The position numbers were made by a program, and so were the translations under genes. From assembly GCA_016839745.1 (NCBI GenBank), contig JAEOTS010000116.1, positions 1 to 64,000 of the forward strand: DNA of 64,000 nt, read 5' to 3'. This document shows positions 54,937-63,590 of the stretch, in pieces; position 1 is the stretch's first letter, and the number at the start of each line of letters is the position of its first letter. This DNA is from Promethearchaeota archaeon (GTDB lineage: Archaea > Asgardarchaeota > Lokiarchaeia > Sigyniarchaeales > SOKP01). The notes under the pieces were generated by a model. The model did not search any database. It saw nothing but the letters and a program-made list of their open reading frames with translations, and was not told where the DNA came from.

Positions 54937-56361
54937 TTGTCAGAAGCGAAACTGTTTGAAATCTTTAAAAATAGTCTTAATTTTGAAGTAAGCGAATATT
55001 TGGTGGAAGAGCTCACAGAACTTCAAAAAGATATCATAAACGATGCTACATTCATTCTAAAAGATAACATTGTAGGAGATGTAAAATCCTTTGGAGGATC
55101 AATGAAAAAAAATGAGGAAAAGTTCAAGGAATTTATGAAACAGGCTGAAACCGAGCTTGAAAAAGATAAATATAAAGAAATCAAAAAAAAATTAAAAGAA
55201 TACCTTAAAAAACTATCAGAATTAATAATTAAGACTTGTGTAGCAATAATTCCCGTAAAAGAAATGCCATGGGTCGATGTAGTATTTCGAACTATCCCAC
55301 GGATAATATATAACGATAAAGTAGAACTTTTGGATAACTCTATTGCCTACTGCGGAGAAATTAAATGTTTTATTGGCAGAACAACGTTATATGGGGAGAT
55401 AAAAGATCAAGAACCTTTGTTTGCACCTTTTACAGGTAATTTAGACCTGGGCGATTACAAATTAGATGCTACTCAAAATGAACCTAAATCTCAATTATTT
55501 CCATATGTTAGTGCTCTCATTAATTCCTTAGATTCTGCAATAACTAAAAATCAATTAGCAAAATATCACGAAGAATTTCAAAGACATGGTGACCCTATCT
55601 GCGATTTTTTGATGAAGGATGATGAGTTAGTTAATTCTATGAAAAAGGTTACCACTGCCTTAAAATCAGGAAGAATCACATCAGATATTGCTGTGTGTAG
55701 TATAGCAGTACCTTTACCATCCGAGAAAAAAAGCATTGTCTTAATCACTGACGAGAGTCAGGGAGATTCTCGATATGGAAACTGTTTTGAAGCTTTATTA
55801 AGATTATCCTCTTCATATTGTCAAGTGCCTTCACAAGGTCAACAAACGCCTACTCAAGGCGTATCTGTTTCAGGATCAACTGGAGGGGGGATCAGAACCC
55901 CCGGAGGGCAGGAATTGAAAACATGGACTGCTGAAGAACTCTCTAGTGAAGCTCAAAAAAGGTTGACAGCACAACCAGATCTTCCAACTTGGAGTGAGGA
56001 GGAATTAGGAAAATTCGCAGAAGAACGTGGTTCAGGTATACCTGAAGGGATGGAAGTTTGGAAAGAAGAAGAATTGCAGGACTTAGCAGAGAAAAGAAGA
56101 AGAGGAGGATTGAATATTCCTGAATGGCAACCTGATCAAGATATGTCTGAATGTTCTAGCTGTGGATATAGTTTAAGACCTGGTTGGACGAAGTGCCCCG
56201 TGTGTGATACTCCTGTTGGAGAAAAACCTTCTGAAGAAGTAAAAGAAGAACCCAAAGAACCCTCTGAAGAAGTAAAAGAAGAGCCCAAAGAACCCTCTGA
56301 AGAAGATCAAGATGAGATTATAGAACAAGAAGATGAAGGTAAGGAAGAAACAGACCCATAA
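54937..56361 (+). CDS. Unrecognised protein with W-x-EEL repeats, zinc ribbon and acidic repeat tail
   Basis: This 474-residue protein starts with TTG. The N-terminal 300 residues are not recognised and include a helical Lys/Glu-rich region (about 40-95). Three short repeats follow (TWTAEELSSEAQKR, TWSEEELGKFAEER, VWKEEELQDLAEKR; about 327-388), then a zinc ribbon with two CxxC pairs (CSSCGYS...CPVCD) and a tail with a perfect 11-residue tandem repeat SEEVKEEPKEP. The tail resembles flexible acidic linkers. It opens the plus-strand run before the GTPase gene. A binding or scaffold role is likely, the partner unknown. Confidence 0.8.
   Translation: MSEAKLFEIFKNSLNFEVSEYLVEELTELQKDIINDATFILKDNIVGDVKSFGGSMKKNEEKFKEFMKQAETELEKDKYKEIKKKLKEYLKKLSELIIKTCVAIIPVKEMPWVDVVFRTIPRIIYNDKVELLDNSIAYCGEIKCFIGRTTLYGEIKDQEPLFAPFTGNLDLGDYKLDATQNEPKSQLFPYVSALINSLDSAITKNQLAKYHEEFQRHGDPICDFLMKDDELVNSMKKVTTALKSGRITSDIAVCSIAVPLPSEKKSIVLITDESQGDSRYGNCFEALLRLSSSYCQVPSQGQQTPTQGVSVSGSTGGGIRTPGGQELKTWTAEELSSEAQKRLTAQPDLPTWSEEELGKFAEERGSGIPEGMEVWKEEELQDLAEKRRRGGLNIPEWQPDQDMSECSSCGYSLRPGWTKCPVCDTPVGEKPSEEVKEEPKEPSEEVKEEPKEPSEEDQDEIIEQEDEGKEETDP
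56230..56295 (+). repeat. Tandem repeat, 2 x 33 bp, in coding sequence
   Basis: Two consecutive 33-bp units (TCTGAAGAAGTAAAAGAAGA...) differ by one base (AA versus AG in the middle) and a third, partial unit follows. They encode SEEVKEEPKEP twice. The high identity indicates recent slippage or unequal crossing over. Confidence 0.9.
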
Positions 56362-56528
56362 AGTTTTTCCTTAAAACTCTTAATTTAGCTTGTTTTATTA
56401 TTTTTCTGTTTGTTTATTAATGACTCAATAGCATAAAGTTTATAAGAGAGGTTATTCGTCCAATTCCAAACTTTTTTTAAGCATTTTTTATTTACATCCT
56501 TAAGGGAATAAATGATAAGGAGAATTCT

Positions 56529-57560
56529 GTGTTATTAAAAATATTTTTGTTAAAACGTAAAAATTCTCACGATTTAAATAACCTTGATATCTATAGTTAT
56601 CCCGAAGATATAGATAAAAAAGAAAATAATGAAATTGTTTTAAAAATCATTCACGGTCATGATCATGGCTCCCTAACAGAACCTTGTTGTGGCGATATTA
56701 ATACCTCAAGAGAAAAAAACGATACAAACACAAATTCTAAACCATTCGTAATTAGTAGTCCTGTTTTGCAAATCATTGGTGACCAAAATATATATACTGT
56801 ATGTGTTAACTCTGAAATGCTTATCGGGTTAATCTTTGAAAAAGACGATAATCCCTTCGACTATAAGGAAATTTTTGAGGATTTATCCAATGAATTGCTA
56901 AATACAGAAAAATGGTGTTCTTTTAAAGACGAAAGGGAGATAGAGAACTTATTAATAACCTTATTTATCGATATAAAAAGATTCGGAGACGAAATCCTTG
57001 AAGAAGCCCCAGAAGTTTCTTTTCACCCCTCCGGATTATTTACAAAAGTATTTTTATTTGGAATTGACAATGTTGGAAAGACATCCTTAACTAGAAGGAT
57101 TAAAACAGGTCAATACAAAGATAATTTTTTTACACCAAACAAGAGATTTAACATTGAGTATATCCAAAGAGAAGATGGTCTTCTTTCGATTTGGGATTCT
57201 CCTGGTCAAAGCTCTTTCAGAGAAAGATGGCTACTTGGGCTTCAGGATTCGAATATTATCATATACATGATTGATGTTGCCAACCAATTACGCTTTGACG
57301 AATCAAAAACTGAGTTTTGGAGAATATACAACGAAAACGATCTAAAAGACATACCTCTTTTAATCATTGGTAATAAGATTGATTTAATTAATCATAACAA
57401 TAATGATGAACAATTAATAAGAACAGAAAAAGAAATTAATAACTATTTTGAATTTGATAACCTACAGCATAGCAATTGGAAATTTGTTTTCACATCAGTT
57501 AAAACTAGCTTTAATATTGAAAAAGTATTAAACACGATTTTTACCTTAGTCTCAGCTTAG
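56529..57560 (+). CDS. Small GTPase with N-terminal longin-like domain
   Basis: This 343-residue protein has a C-terminal Ras/Arf-type G domain: P-loop GIDNVGKT at about 177, switch II WDSPGQ, GNKIDL (G4) and SVKTS (G5-like). The N-terminal 165 residues begin as a beta-strand/helix alternation (ISSPVLQIIGDQNIYTVCVNSEMLIGLIFE...) that looks like a longin or roadblock fold. A histidine- and cysteine-rich segment (HGHDHG...EPCCGD, about 38-52) precedes it. The G domain is most like Arf/Rag-type Asgard GTPases. The GTG start is preceded by AAGGAGAATTCT. Membrane or scaffold association is inferred from the fold only. Confidence 0.8.
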   Translation: MLLKIFLLKRKNSHDLNNLDIYSYPEDIDKKENNEIVLKIIHGHDHGSLTEPCCGDINTSREKNDTNTNSKPFVISSPVLQIIGDQNIYTVCVNSEMLIGLIFEKDDNPFDYKEIFEDLSNELLNTEKWCSFKDEREIENLLITLFIDIKRFGDEILEEAPEVSFHPSGLFTKVFLFGIDNVGKTSLTRRIKTGQYKDNFFTPNKRFNIEYIQREDGLLSIWDSPGQSSFRERWLLGLQDSNIIIYMIDVANQLRFDESKTEFWRIYNENDLKDIPLLIIGNKIDLINHNNNDEQLIRTEKEINNYFEFDNLQHSNWKFVFTSVKTSFNIEKVLNTIFTLVSA

Positions 57561-57684
57561 AAAATCTATATAAATATTGGTTTGTCAATAAATTTATAAG
57601 CCTAGCAATTTAAATTTCTATTATATTAAATACTTTCAAAATATTGTTAGTTGAGATTTATCATTATTAGACAAGGTTGAAATC

Positions 57685-58281
57685 ATGATCAAACGACTAA
57701 AAAAAGATCTACAAATAAATGTTGAAGAAAAGGAAGGACAACTATTTTTAGGTGAAAAAGATAAAGATATGAGGCTCGTTATGCTTCGTCCTAATGAAAT
57801 CATGGAGTTTTGCGAATTCGCTGGAACAAACGCTGAAGATATCCTTATATGGGTTGGAAAATCTCTCGGTAAAATATTTATGGAGAAGTTTTTTTATAAT
57901 AAAGATTGGAATAGTGAGGCTATGGCTACTAAAAAGGAAGTCGTATTGGGCGCACTCGAGGTTATGATGCTAATGGGTTATGGCGGGCTCACGGGGATGT
58001 TCAAAAAAGATCACATTATTATAAATGTGTATGATTCATTAGCAACCCAAGAAAAAGGGAATATTATGGCTAAAAACTTGTGTTTACTGTATCTCGGTAT
58101 TTTCAACAGTGTTTTTGATGTGTTAGGCCTCGATGTGGACGGTGAAGAAGTAGAATGCATTCTAACAGGAGGAGATAAGTGCTCGTTTAAATTCGATCTT
58201 CTCGTAGACGAATTGGAAGATGGCTTAGTCGATGATGAAATGTCTGATTTAGCAGTATCGGATTTTTTAGCTTCTTTGTAA
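57685..58281 (+). CDS. V4R/TRAPP-like domain protein
   Basis: This 198-residue protein has features of the V4R domain: a helix-rich N terminus with ILIWVGKSLGKIFMEKFF, a hydrophobic KNLCLLYLGIFNSVFDVLG helix, and the C-terminal EVECILTGGDKCSFKFD with paired cysteines. V4R domains bind small molecules or metal and are related to the Bet3 subunits of eukaryotic TRAPP tethers. It directly follows a longin-like GTPase gene, which fits a role in GTPase regulation, but this is inferred. Start ATG, AAGGTTGAAATC upstream. Confidence 0.7.
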   Translation: MIKRLKKDLQINVEEKEGQLFLGEKDKDMRLVMLRPNEIMEFCEFAGTNAEDILIWVGKSLGKIFMEKFFYNKDWNSEAMATKKEVVLGALEVMMLMGYGGLTGMFKKDHIIINVYDSLATQEKGNIMAKNLCLLYLGIFNSVFDVLGLDVDGEEVECILTGGDKCSFKFDLLVDELEDGLVDDEMSDLAVSDFLASL

Positions 58282-58394
58282 TAAATAGGAATTATTCTTC
58301 CTATTTTTCCTTATTAAAAATGTTACACCCAACTTCATAAAATCTAATTATTTTCTTAGTTTTTAATACTCAATAAATATAAATATTGATTAGA

Positions 58395-58604
58395 ATGGTA
58401 GAAAAACAAATATTAAAGCTTTCCAAATTATGCGAGCATTGGGCGGCACATAACAACACTCATAAAGAAAGCTATATAAAATGGAGAGATGTCGCAAAGG
58501 AAAAAGGTTTAAATTCTGTAGTAGAAAAAATCAATAAAGCAATTGAGATGATGGATAAAAGTACCGAATTTTTGCTTTCAGCAAGAAAAGATCTTGAAAC
58601 CTAA
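58395..58604 (+). CDS. Small helical protein with HW-x2-HN-x2-H motif
   Basis: This helical protein has about 70 residues and carries the pattern CEHWAAHNNTHKESYIKW near its N terminus. This histidine arrangement, followed by two amphipathic helices, recurs in small archaeal proteins that I recall but cannot name. The clustered His and Cys could bind a metal. The true start is probably ATG 58395 (MVEKQIL). It sits between the V4R gene and the HhH-Arf GTPase gene, which is on the other strand. Confidence 0.6.
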   Translation: MVEKQILKLSKLCEHWAAHNNTHKESYIKWRDVAKEKGLNSVVEKINKAIEMMDKSTEFLLSARKDLET

Positions 58605-58697
58605 GTAAAACTTTTTTACGATTTCAATTCTTTTATTTCAGCAAAAGAAGATTTGAGCGAATAAAGATTAAATTATAACTTATGAAAAAATGTTTGA

Positions 58698-59906
58698 TTA
58701 AAGAAATAAATTAATCAAAGGTAGGAGCTGCATTTTGAAGAAGCCGATTTTTTCGTAAATTAAGTCCACATTGTCTGATAGAAGCCACAAATAAACAGGT
58801 ATTTTTAGTTCGGAATATTCAAATAATTTTTCTCCTCGAATAGCAAATCCATTCAGAGGAAAATCAAGCGTCATGGAAGGTTCTCTTGTTAATCCGATGG
58901 AATTATGAAAGTTTGAAAGCGTTTGCATGATTAAAGCAGTATTATTTAATAATGCTTCATCAATATCTGAACTCGTATAACTACCAAATATTAAGCCATC
59001 CATAGAAATTAAACTTGTAGCCTTTCCTTCTATCGTAGTTGTAAAATCCTCAAGGATATTTTCTATAATTTCAGATGTTTCAGATACTAATTTTAATGCT
59101 TCGCTAAACATCTGCAGAATAGTTTCTTTTTGATATATTGTTGTATCGGAATAACTAATTGAAGTTTTTTCGTGTTCCTTTACTATATTATTAAACTTAT
59201 TTTTTATCGCAGATACGTTATTCTGCCACTCGAGAGATGTGCGGATGTCCTGATCGCTTTTTGATAACACCACTAAAACTGGAGGAAACTCGTTTAAATC
59301 GTTTAATACATTCAAAACTTGACGGAAATAGTTCGCTGATTCTGCGAATCTATCACTATCCTGCGTATCAATAACATATAAAACTATATCCGCTTCAGTA
59401 AAAAATAATTCAGGTCTGTTGAAGTATAGTTTTTCCCTATATTGAACTTGTCCTCCTAAATCCCAAGAAAGTATTGGATAACCAAAAAAATCTAATTTTT
59501 CGCGTTTTACTCCCCTTGTTGGCAGAAGAGACTTGATTATTGAGAATTTGTCTTGAAGAACAGCTAATATACTGGTTTTTCCACCATTATCCAAACCAAT
59601 CATTAATATTTTTTTATGAGTTTTTATTTTTTCCTTTATTGCTTTTTCTAATACTTGAGCGATCTTAACCCATTTTATAAGTACATTATTTGGTATTTCT
59701 TTAATATTAGGAAGGTTCTCTAAAGAGAGATGTGCTAACTCTTCTATGCTTTTAACATTGTTCTCATTTAATTTTTCAGAAGAAATTTGATCTATCCCAA
59801 TTAGAGTATCTGGCTTGAATTTTAATGTTTCATCTAATTCGTTAAGAATAACCGACCTTTTGAAAAAATCTTTAATGACAATGTTCTTTGTATTCTCTTC
59901 AGACAT
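58698..59906 (-). CDS. Arf-like GTPase with N-terminal helix-hairpin-helix and C-terminal roadblock-like domain
   Basis: This 402-residue protein has three parts. Residues 33-95 (IGIDQISSEKLNENNVKSIEELA) resemble the RadA-type HhH domain. Residues 98-250 are an Arf-type G domain: GLDNGGKT (104-111), TRGV in switch I, WDLGGQ in switch II and LSKSD in place of the usual NKxD. The C-terminal part (about 275-402), starting ISMDGLIFGSYTSSDIDEAL, resembles a roadblock/longin-type domain. This three-part fusion puts regulator and switch in one chain. It is convergent with the preceding small gene and divergent from the vWA gene. Confidence 0.82.
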   Translation of the reverse strand: MSEENTKNIVIKDFFKRSVILNELDETLKFKPDTLIGIDQISSEKLNENNVKSIEELAHLSLENLPNIKEIPNNVLIKWVKIAQVLEKAIKEKIKTHKKILMIGLDNGGKTSILAVLQDKFSIIKSLLPTRGVKREKLDFFGYPILSWDLGGQVQYREKLYFNRPELFFTEADIVLYVIDTQDSDRFAESANYFRQVLNVLNDLNEFPPVLVVLSKSDQDIRTSLEWQNNVSAIKNKFNNIVKEHEKTSISYSDTTIYQKETILQMFSEALKLVSETSEIIENILEDFTTTIEGKATSLISMDGLIFGSYTSSDIDEALLNNTALIMQTLSNFHNSIGLTREPSMTLDFPLNGFAIRGEKLFEYSELKIPVYLWLLSDNVDLIYEKIGFFKMQLLPLINLFL

Positions 59907-60084
59907 GGTACATCGGATTTAATATCAATTTAACTTAATTTATACTATAACTTTATTTTATAGTAAAATATCTAATTAATAAAATTTTAGTTTTGTGGAA
60001 AACCATAATTATTTATTCTAATTGTATCATATAAATTTTAGAAATAAATAAGGGCTTTTGTAAAAGCATAAATGGTATTTGATA

Positions 60085-61278
60085 TTGTCTGAACGGCACC
60101 CAGAAAATATAGTTATCTGTATTGACACATCTAGATCGATGTACCGAGCAGACTATAAACCAAATCGCTTGAAAAGTAGCGTAGGCGCCGTGAAAAAATT
60201 AATAAATGAAAGATTTGCCGAAGATACTTCTAGTGCCTTTGCGGTTGTTAATTTTTCAGATAAACCAAAAAAAAAAATGGATTTTACAAATAGCGCGAGT
60301 AAAATTTTCGAAGCCCTAGACTCTTTGGAAGTCTCTGGGAAATCTGCAATGGGAGAGGCTTTAGGACTTTCAATTAAATTGATTATCTCAGAACTACGCA
60401 AAATTGAGGCTAAAATTCCTCGTATTCTTGTGATATCTGACGGAAACTTCACTAAGATGTCCATTGATCCCTTGAAAATGGCTCGCTTGGCTCAAGGTTT
60501 AAATATAAAAATAGATTCATTTCGTCTGGGCGAACTATCTCCTCTTAATACCTTAAAAAGGATGAGTGATCTCACGGGGGGCAATTATTATTATAATAAC
60601 GACGAGAAATCCTTATTACAAGCAGCACACGACTTAGCAATCTCAAATATTAAAACATATGGTGATGGGGCTAACTCGCTTATCGAAAATCCTGCTTTTC
60701 TCAGAAAAATTGCCGCTGATCTTTTAAGAGTTCAAGATTTAACTAAAGACCAGGAACAGCGCTTGTTACAAATAAGAGGTTTAGCAGATTATAAAAAATG
60801 TTCGATCTGTTTTTCTGATGAAAATCCATATACGAAAAGTTCGTTTTATGTTAGCGGTAGATATTGTCCTAACTGCCAAGCACCATATCATGTGCATTGT
60901 TTATCCTCCTGGGCTAATTCCCAAAAGGAGAGAAAAATGAAACAGGCTGGAGCGGTACGATGCCCTCATTGTTACTACTTGCTAAAAATTCCAACTGAAG
61001 TTTCCCAAGCTCAAAAACTAACATCTCTAGCGAAACCAATAATTAAAGAAAATAAAGGTCCCGCAAGACCCGAACGTTCTCATGTAGAATCAATTAAATT
61101 CAGCGACTTAGATTCGGACGCGATGTTTAATTCTTGTCCTGTGTGTAATTTTATATTTGAAGAAGGGCAAAATATCTTAAAGTGTCAAAACTGCGATACT
61201 CTGTATCATGGAAAATGTTTTAAAGATTTACAAAATAGTAGATGTAAAAACTGTGGTGTTAAATTGCATCAATATTAA
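60085..61278 (+). CDS. vWA-domain protein with two C4HC3 zinc fingers (p44/Ssl1-like layout)
   Basis: This protein has about 397 residues. The N-terminal vWA domain (about 5-185) has a MIDAS motif CIDTSRSM (DxSxS), a Ser in place of the usual Thr in SGKSAMGEA, and the Asp in VISDGN. Two zinc fingers follow, both with C-x2-C-x(n)-C-x2-C-x4-H-x2-C-x(m)-C-x2-C: the first at about 239 (n=18, m=20), the second at about 352 (n=12, m=8). This pattern is shared by RING-CH and PHD fingers. The order vWA then zinc fingers recalls TFIIH p44/Ssl1, and a RING-like finger could also mean ubiquitin-ligase activity. Both are hypotheses. TTG at 60085 is preferred to 60079. Confidence 0.82.
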   Translation: MSERHPENIVICIDTSRSMYRADYKPNRLKSSVGAVKKLINERFAEDTSSAFAVVNFSDKPKKKMDFTNSASKIFEALDSLEVSGKSAMGEALGLSIKLIISELRKIEAKIPRILVISDGNFTKMSIDPLKMARLAQGLNIKIDSFRLGELSPLNTLKRMSDLTGGNYYYNNDEKSLLQAAHDLAISNIKTYGDGANSLIENPAFLRKIAADLLRVQDLTKDQEQRLLQIRGLADYKKCSICFSDENPYTKSSFYVSGRYCPNCQAPYHVHCLSSWANSQKERKMKQAGAVRCPHCYYLLKIPTEVSQAQKLTSLAKPIIKENKGPARPERSHVESIKFSDLDSDAMFNSCPVCNFIFEEGQNILKCQNCDTLYHGKCFKDLQNSRCKNCGVKLHQY

Positions 61279-61370
61279 TCTTCTTTTATAAAACATTCAT
61301 GCAAATATCATCTATAAATATTGATGAAAGATAATTTATCTTATCAACTAATTTATTTAACGAACCAAAT

Positions 61371-62252
61371 ATGATAGAAGATTATTATCTGTATGGTGAT
61401 GCGAAATTAGGGCGTGGTAAGTTTGAGTTACCCCCAATTTTAATTGGCACAATGTTTTATCAGGGTCAAACACTTATTGACAGAAAGGATGAGCGTCAAT
61501 TTGATGTCAATAGGGCAAAAAAAAGAATTGAAGCACAAAAAAGTTTAGCAAATCAGTATAAACTTCCAGATCTAGTTGAAATATCTGCCATTACACCTGA
61601 AGCTATGGTTAAATATCTCGAATTTTATTTGGACAACTATGATCCCCCGTTTGTTTTAGGTGGTAGTTTTGATGCAAAATCTGCTGGAATAGAATACTTA
61701 AATGAAAATGGTATTAAAGCAGACGAGTATATATATAATTCTATATCAAATCTAAAGAGTAAAAAAGAACTTGAACTCATAGAGAAAAACAGAATATCTT
61801 CGGTCGTAATTTTAATCCTTGGAGCCAGTAACATGAGTTCAACGCAGAGGTATGCTTATATTACAGAAAAGAACCAACCGGGTAATCTTAGTATTATAGA
61901 TGGATTGAAAGAACTTGGCGTAGAGAAAATCTGGATCGACGGAGGTGTTATTGATATTGAAAGCTTCTCCCACATTCTTGACACACAACAAATAGTTAGT
62001 AAATCTCTTAAACTCCCTGTTGGTACAGCACCTACGCTTTTTCTTTTTAAATATTCTTCACCTAGACTAAATCTTAAATATCATACTAAATATCGTAAAG
62101 CAAGCATAATGTTTATAGCGTCCTGGTACTCTAACTTTATATTTTATGGAGCAATAGAAGATGCAAAAGAATGTTTTGCGTCAGTTTATCAAGCTATAGA
62201 GCTGAAAAACGTGATGAAAAACAACAACATTAGGCTGTTTGATAATTTGTAA
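61371..62252 (+). CDS. MtrH-like methyltransferase
   Basis: This 293-residue TIM-barrel protein resembles the MtrH subunit of tetrahydromethanopterin S-methyltransferase. It has PPILIGTMFYQGQTLI at the N terminus, a DLVEISAITPEAMVKYLEFYLDNYDPPFVLGG segment, and GVEKIWIDGGVI. MtrH-like proteins move methyl groups between a pterin or methylated compound and a corrinoid protein. No other mtr gene is nearby, so it is an orphan; a role in methyl transfer in the Wood-Ljungdahl or methylotrophic pathway is inferred. The ATG lacks an obvious ribosome binding site and may be leaderless. Confidence 0.85.
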   Translation: MIEDYYLYGDAKLGRGKFELPPILIGTMFYQGQTLIDRKDERQFDVNRAKKRIEAQKSLANQYKLPDLVEISAITPEAMVKYLEFYLDNYDPPFVLGGSFDAKSAGIEYLNENGIKADEYIYNSISNLKSKKELELIEKNRISSVVILILGASNMSSTQRYAYITEKNQPGNLSIIDGLKELGVEKIWIDGGVIDIESFSHILDTQQIVSKSLKLPVGTAPTLFLFKYSSPRLNLKYHTKYRKASIMFIASWYSNFIFYGAIEDAKECFASVYQAIELKNVMKNNNIRLFDNL

Positions 62253-62402
62253 AAGTTAAAAATAAGGTAATAATTAATTATCAAAATTTAAATAAGGTTA
62301 ATTGCATACAATTACTAAGGTAATATAGCATATAGATTACTTAATTAGGTTTCCTAATTACCAATATCACATTAATCTCTAAAGAAAAGTGTAATCCTGA
62401 TC

Positions 62403-63548
62403 ATGTATAACAACGACGAAAAAGAAGAAAAAGAAGTTGAAGCGATCAAACTAATTGATTCTGCTGAAATATTAGCCGATAAAGGAAAGGGAGAAGAAGC
62501 AATAAGAGAATATGAGAAAGCAGCACAAATTTATCTCGATTTAGGCGGTTATATTAAATTAGATGAATTGTATATCAGAATTACTCAGATAATTTCTCAA
62601 TTTAGGAACAACATTCAAGCGACATACAGATTAAAATCAATCATTCGAAAAACTGAAGAATTAAAACTATACGAAATATCGGCAAAGTTGCTAATTCAAT
62701 TAGGAAACATTTCTTTTAGAATGAAAGATTGGGAAACTGCAGGGGAAAGTTGGAAAAAAGCTTCGGATTATTTACTAGAATCTGATCCAGAAGAATATAG
62801 AAATTTAGCTTCTATTCTCCTATTAGAAGCGGGTCAAGCGTTTGAACGATCCCAATTAACAAAAGATACGGGAAAACAATTGATTTTAAAAGCAGTCATG
62901 ATCTTAAATGAATTCGACGAACTTTATAAGCAAGAAGAAAAAAAAGCCCACTCTTTACTTATTAATAAAGAATTCGAAGCCGCTGCAGATAAGTTTTATA
63001 CTATTTCCACATATTTTAAAAAATCGTTAGAGAACCTTGAAGATTTATTAAAAGATGCAGAATCCAAAAACACAGTACTAAACGCGAAGGCTAGATTCAT
63101 TCATTTTGTAGCTGAATATCAAACATTTTCAGCGATTTGCTTAACTGCTACAAGGAATGTAGAATTTAACGATAGAATTGAAAGTCTTGGACTCGATTCC
63201 ATAAAGCTATTCAAAGAATCAATATCGCTACTTAAAGACTATCTTTTTCACACTGAAAAAGATTTCGATAGAGAAATCATCTTAAGAGTTACTTTTGACA
63301 CAATGCTGTTATCAATTATTCATAGAATTTTAAATATCGAAGAAATAAAATGTAGTGATTATTTGTTAAGCGAACTCGAAGAAAATAAAGCGCTCGTTAA
63401 AAAGCTCAAAAAAAGCCCATATTTTAAAATAATAGAGAAAATTGAAAAAGCTGGTTTAAATGACGCGTTAGAAGATCTCCTATCAGTAAATTTAGGACAC
63501 TTTGAAAAGATCAAGAATGTGTTAATTTCTAACTTCCAGGAGAAATAG
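62403..63548 (+). CDS. TPR/alpha-SNAP-like helical-repeat protein
   Basis: This 381-residue all-helical protein has repeats of about 35-40 residues. The first (ADKGKGEEAIREYEKAAQIYLDLG) fits the TPR consensus; later ones (GNISFRMKDWETAGESWKKASDYL; GQAFERSQLTKDTGKQLILKAVMIL) resemble alpha-SNAP/Sec17-type repeats. No enzymatic motif is present. In eukaryotes alpha-SNAP recruits the NSF ATPase to SNARE complexes; here only the fold similarity is claimed. The long, non-repeat C-terminal part (about 225-381) is helical. Confidence 0.72.
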   Translation: MYNNDEKEEKEVEAIKLIDSAEILADKGKGEEAIREYEKAAQIYLDLGGYIKLDELYIRITQIISQFRNNIQATYRLKSIIRKTEELKLYEISAKLLIQLGNISFRMKDWETAGESWKKASDYLLESDPEEYRNLASILLLEAGQAFERSQLTKDTGKQLILKAVMILNEFDELYKQEEKKAHSLLINKEFEAAADKFYTISTYFKKSLENLEDLLKDAESKNTVLNAKARFIHFVAEYQTFSAICLTATRNVEFNDRIESLGLDSIKLFKESISLLKDYLFHTEKDFDREIILRVTFDTMLLSIIHRILNIEEIKCSDYLLSELEENKALVKKLKKSPYFKIIEKIEKAGLNDALEDLLSVNLGHFEKIKNVLISNFQEK

Positions 63549-63590
63549 TCTCAATTTATACTAAAACTCTCGCGAAAAAAAAGTAGTTGC

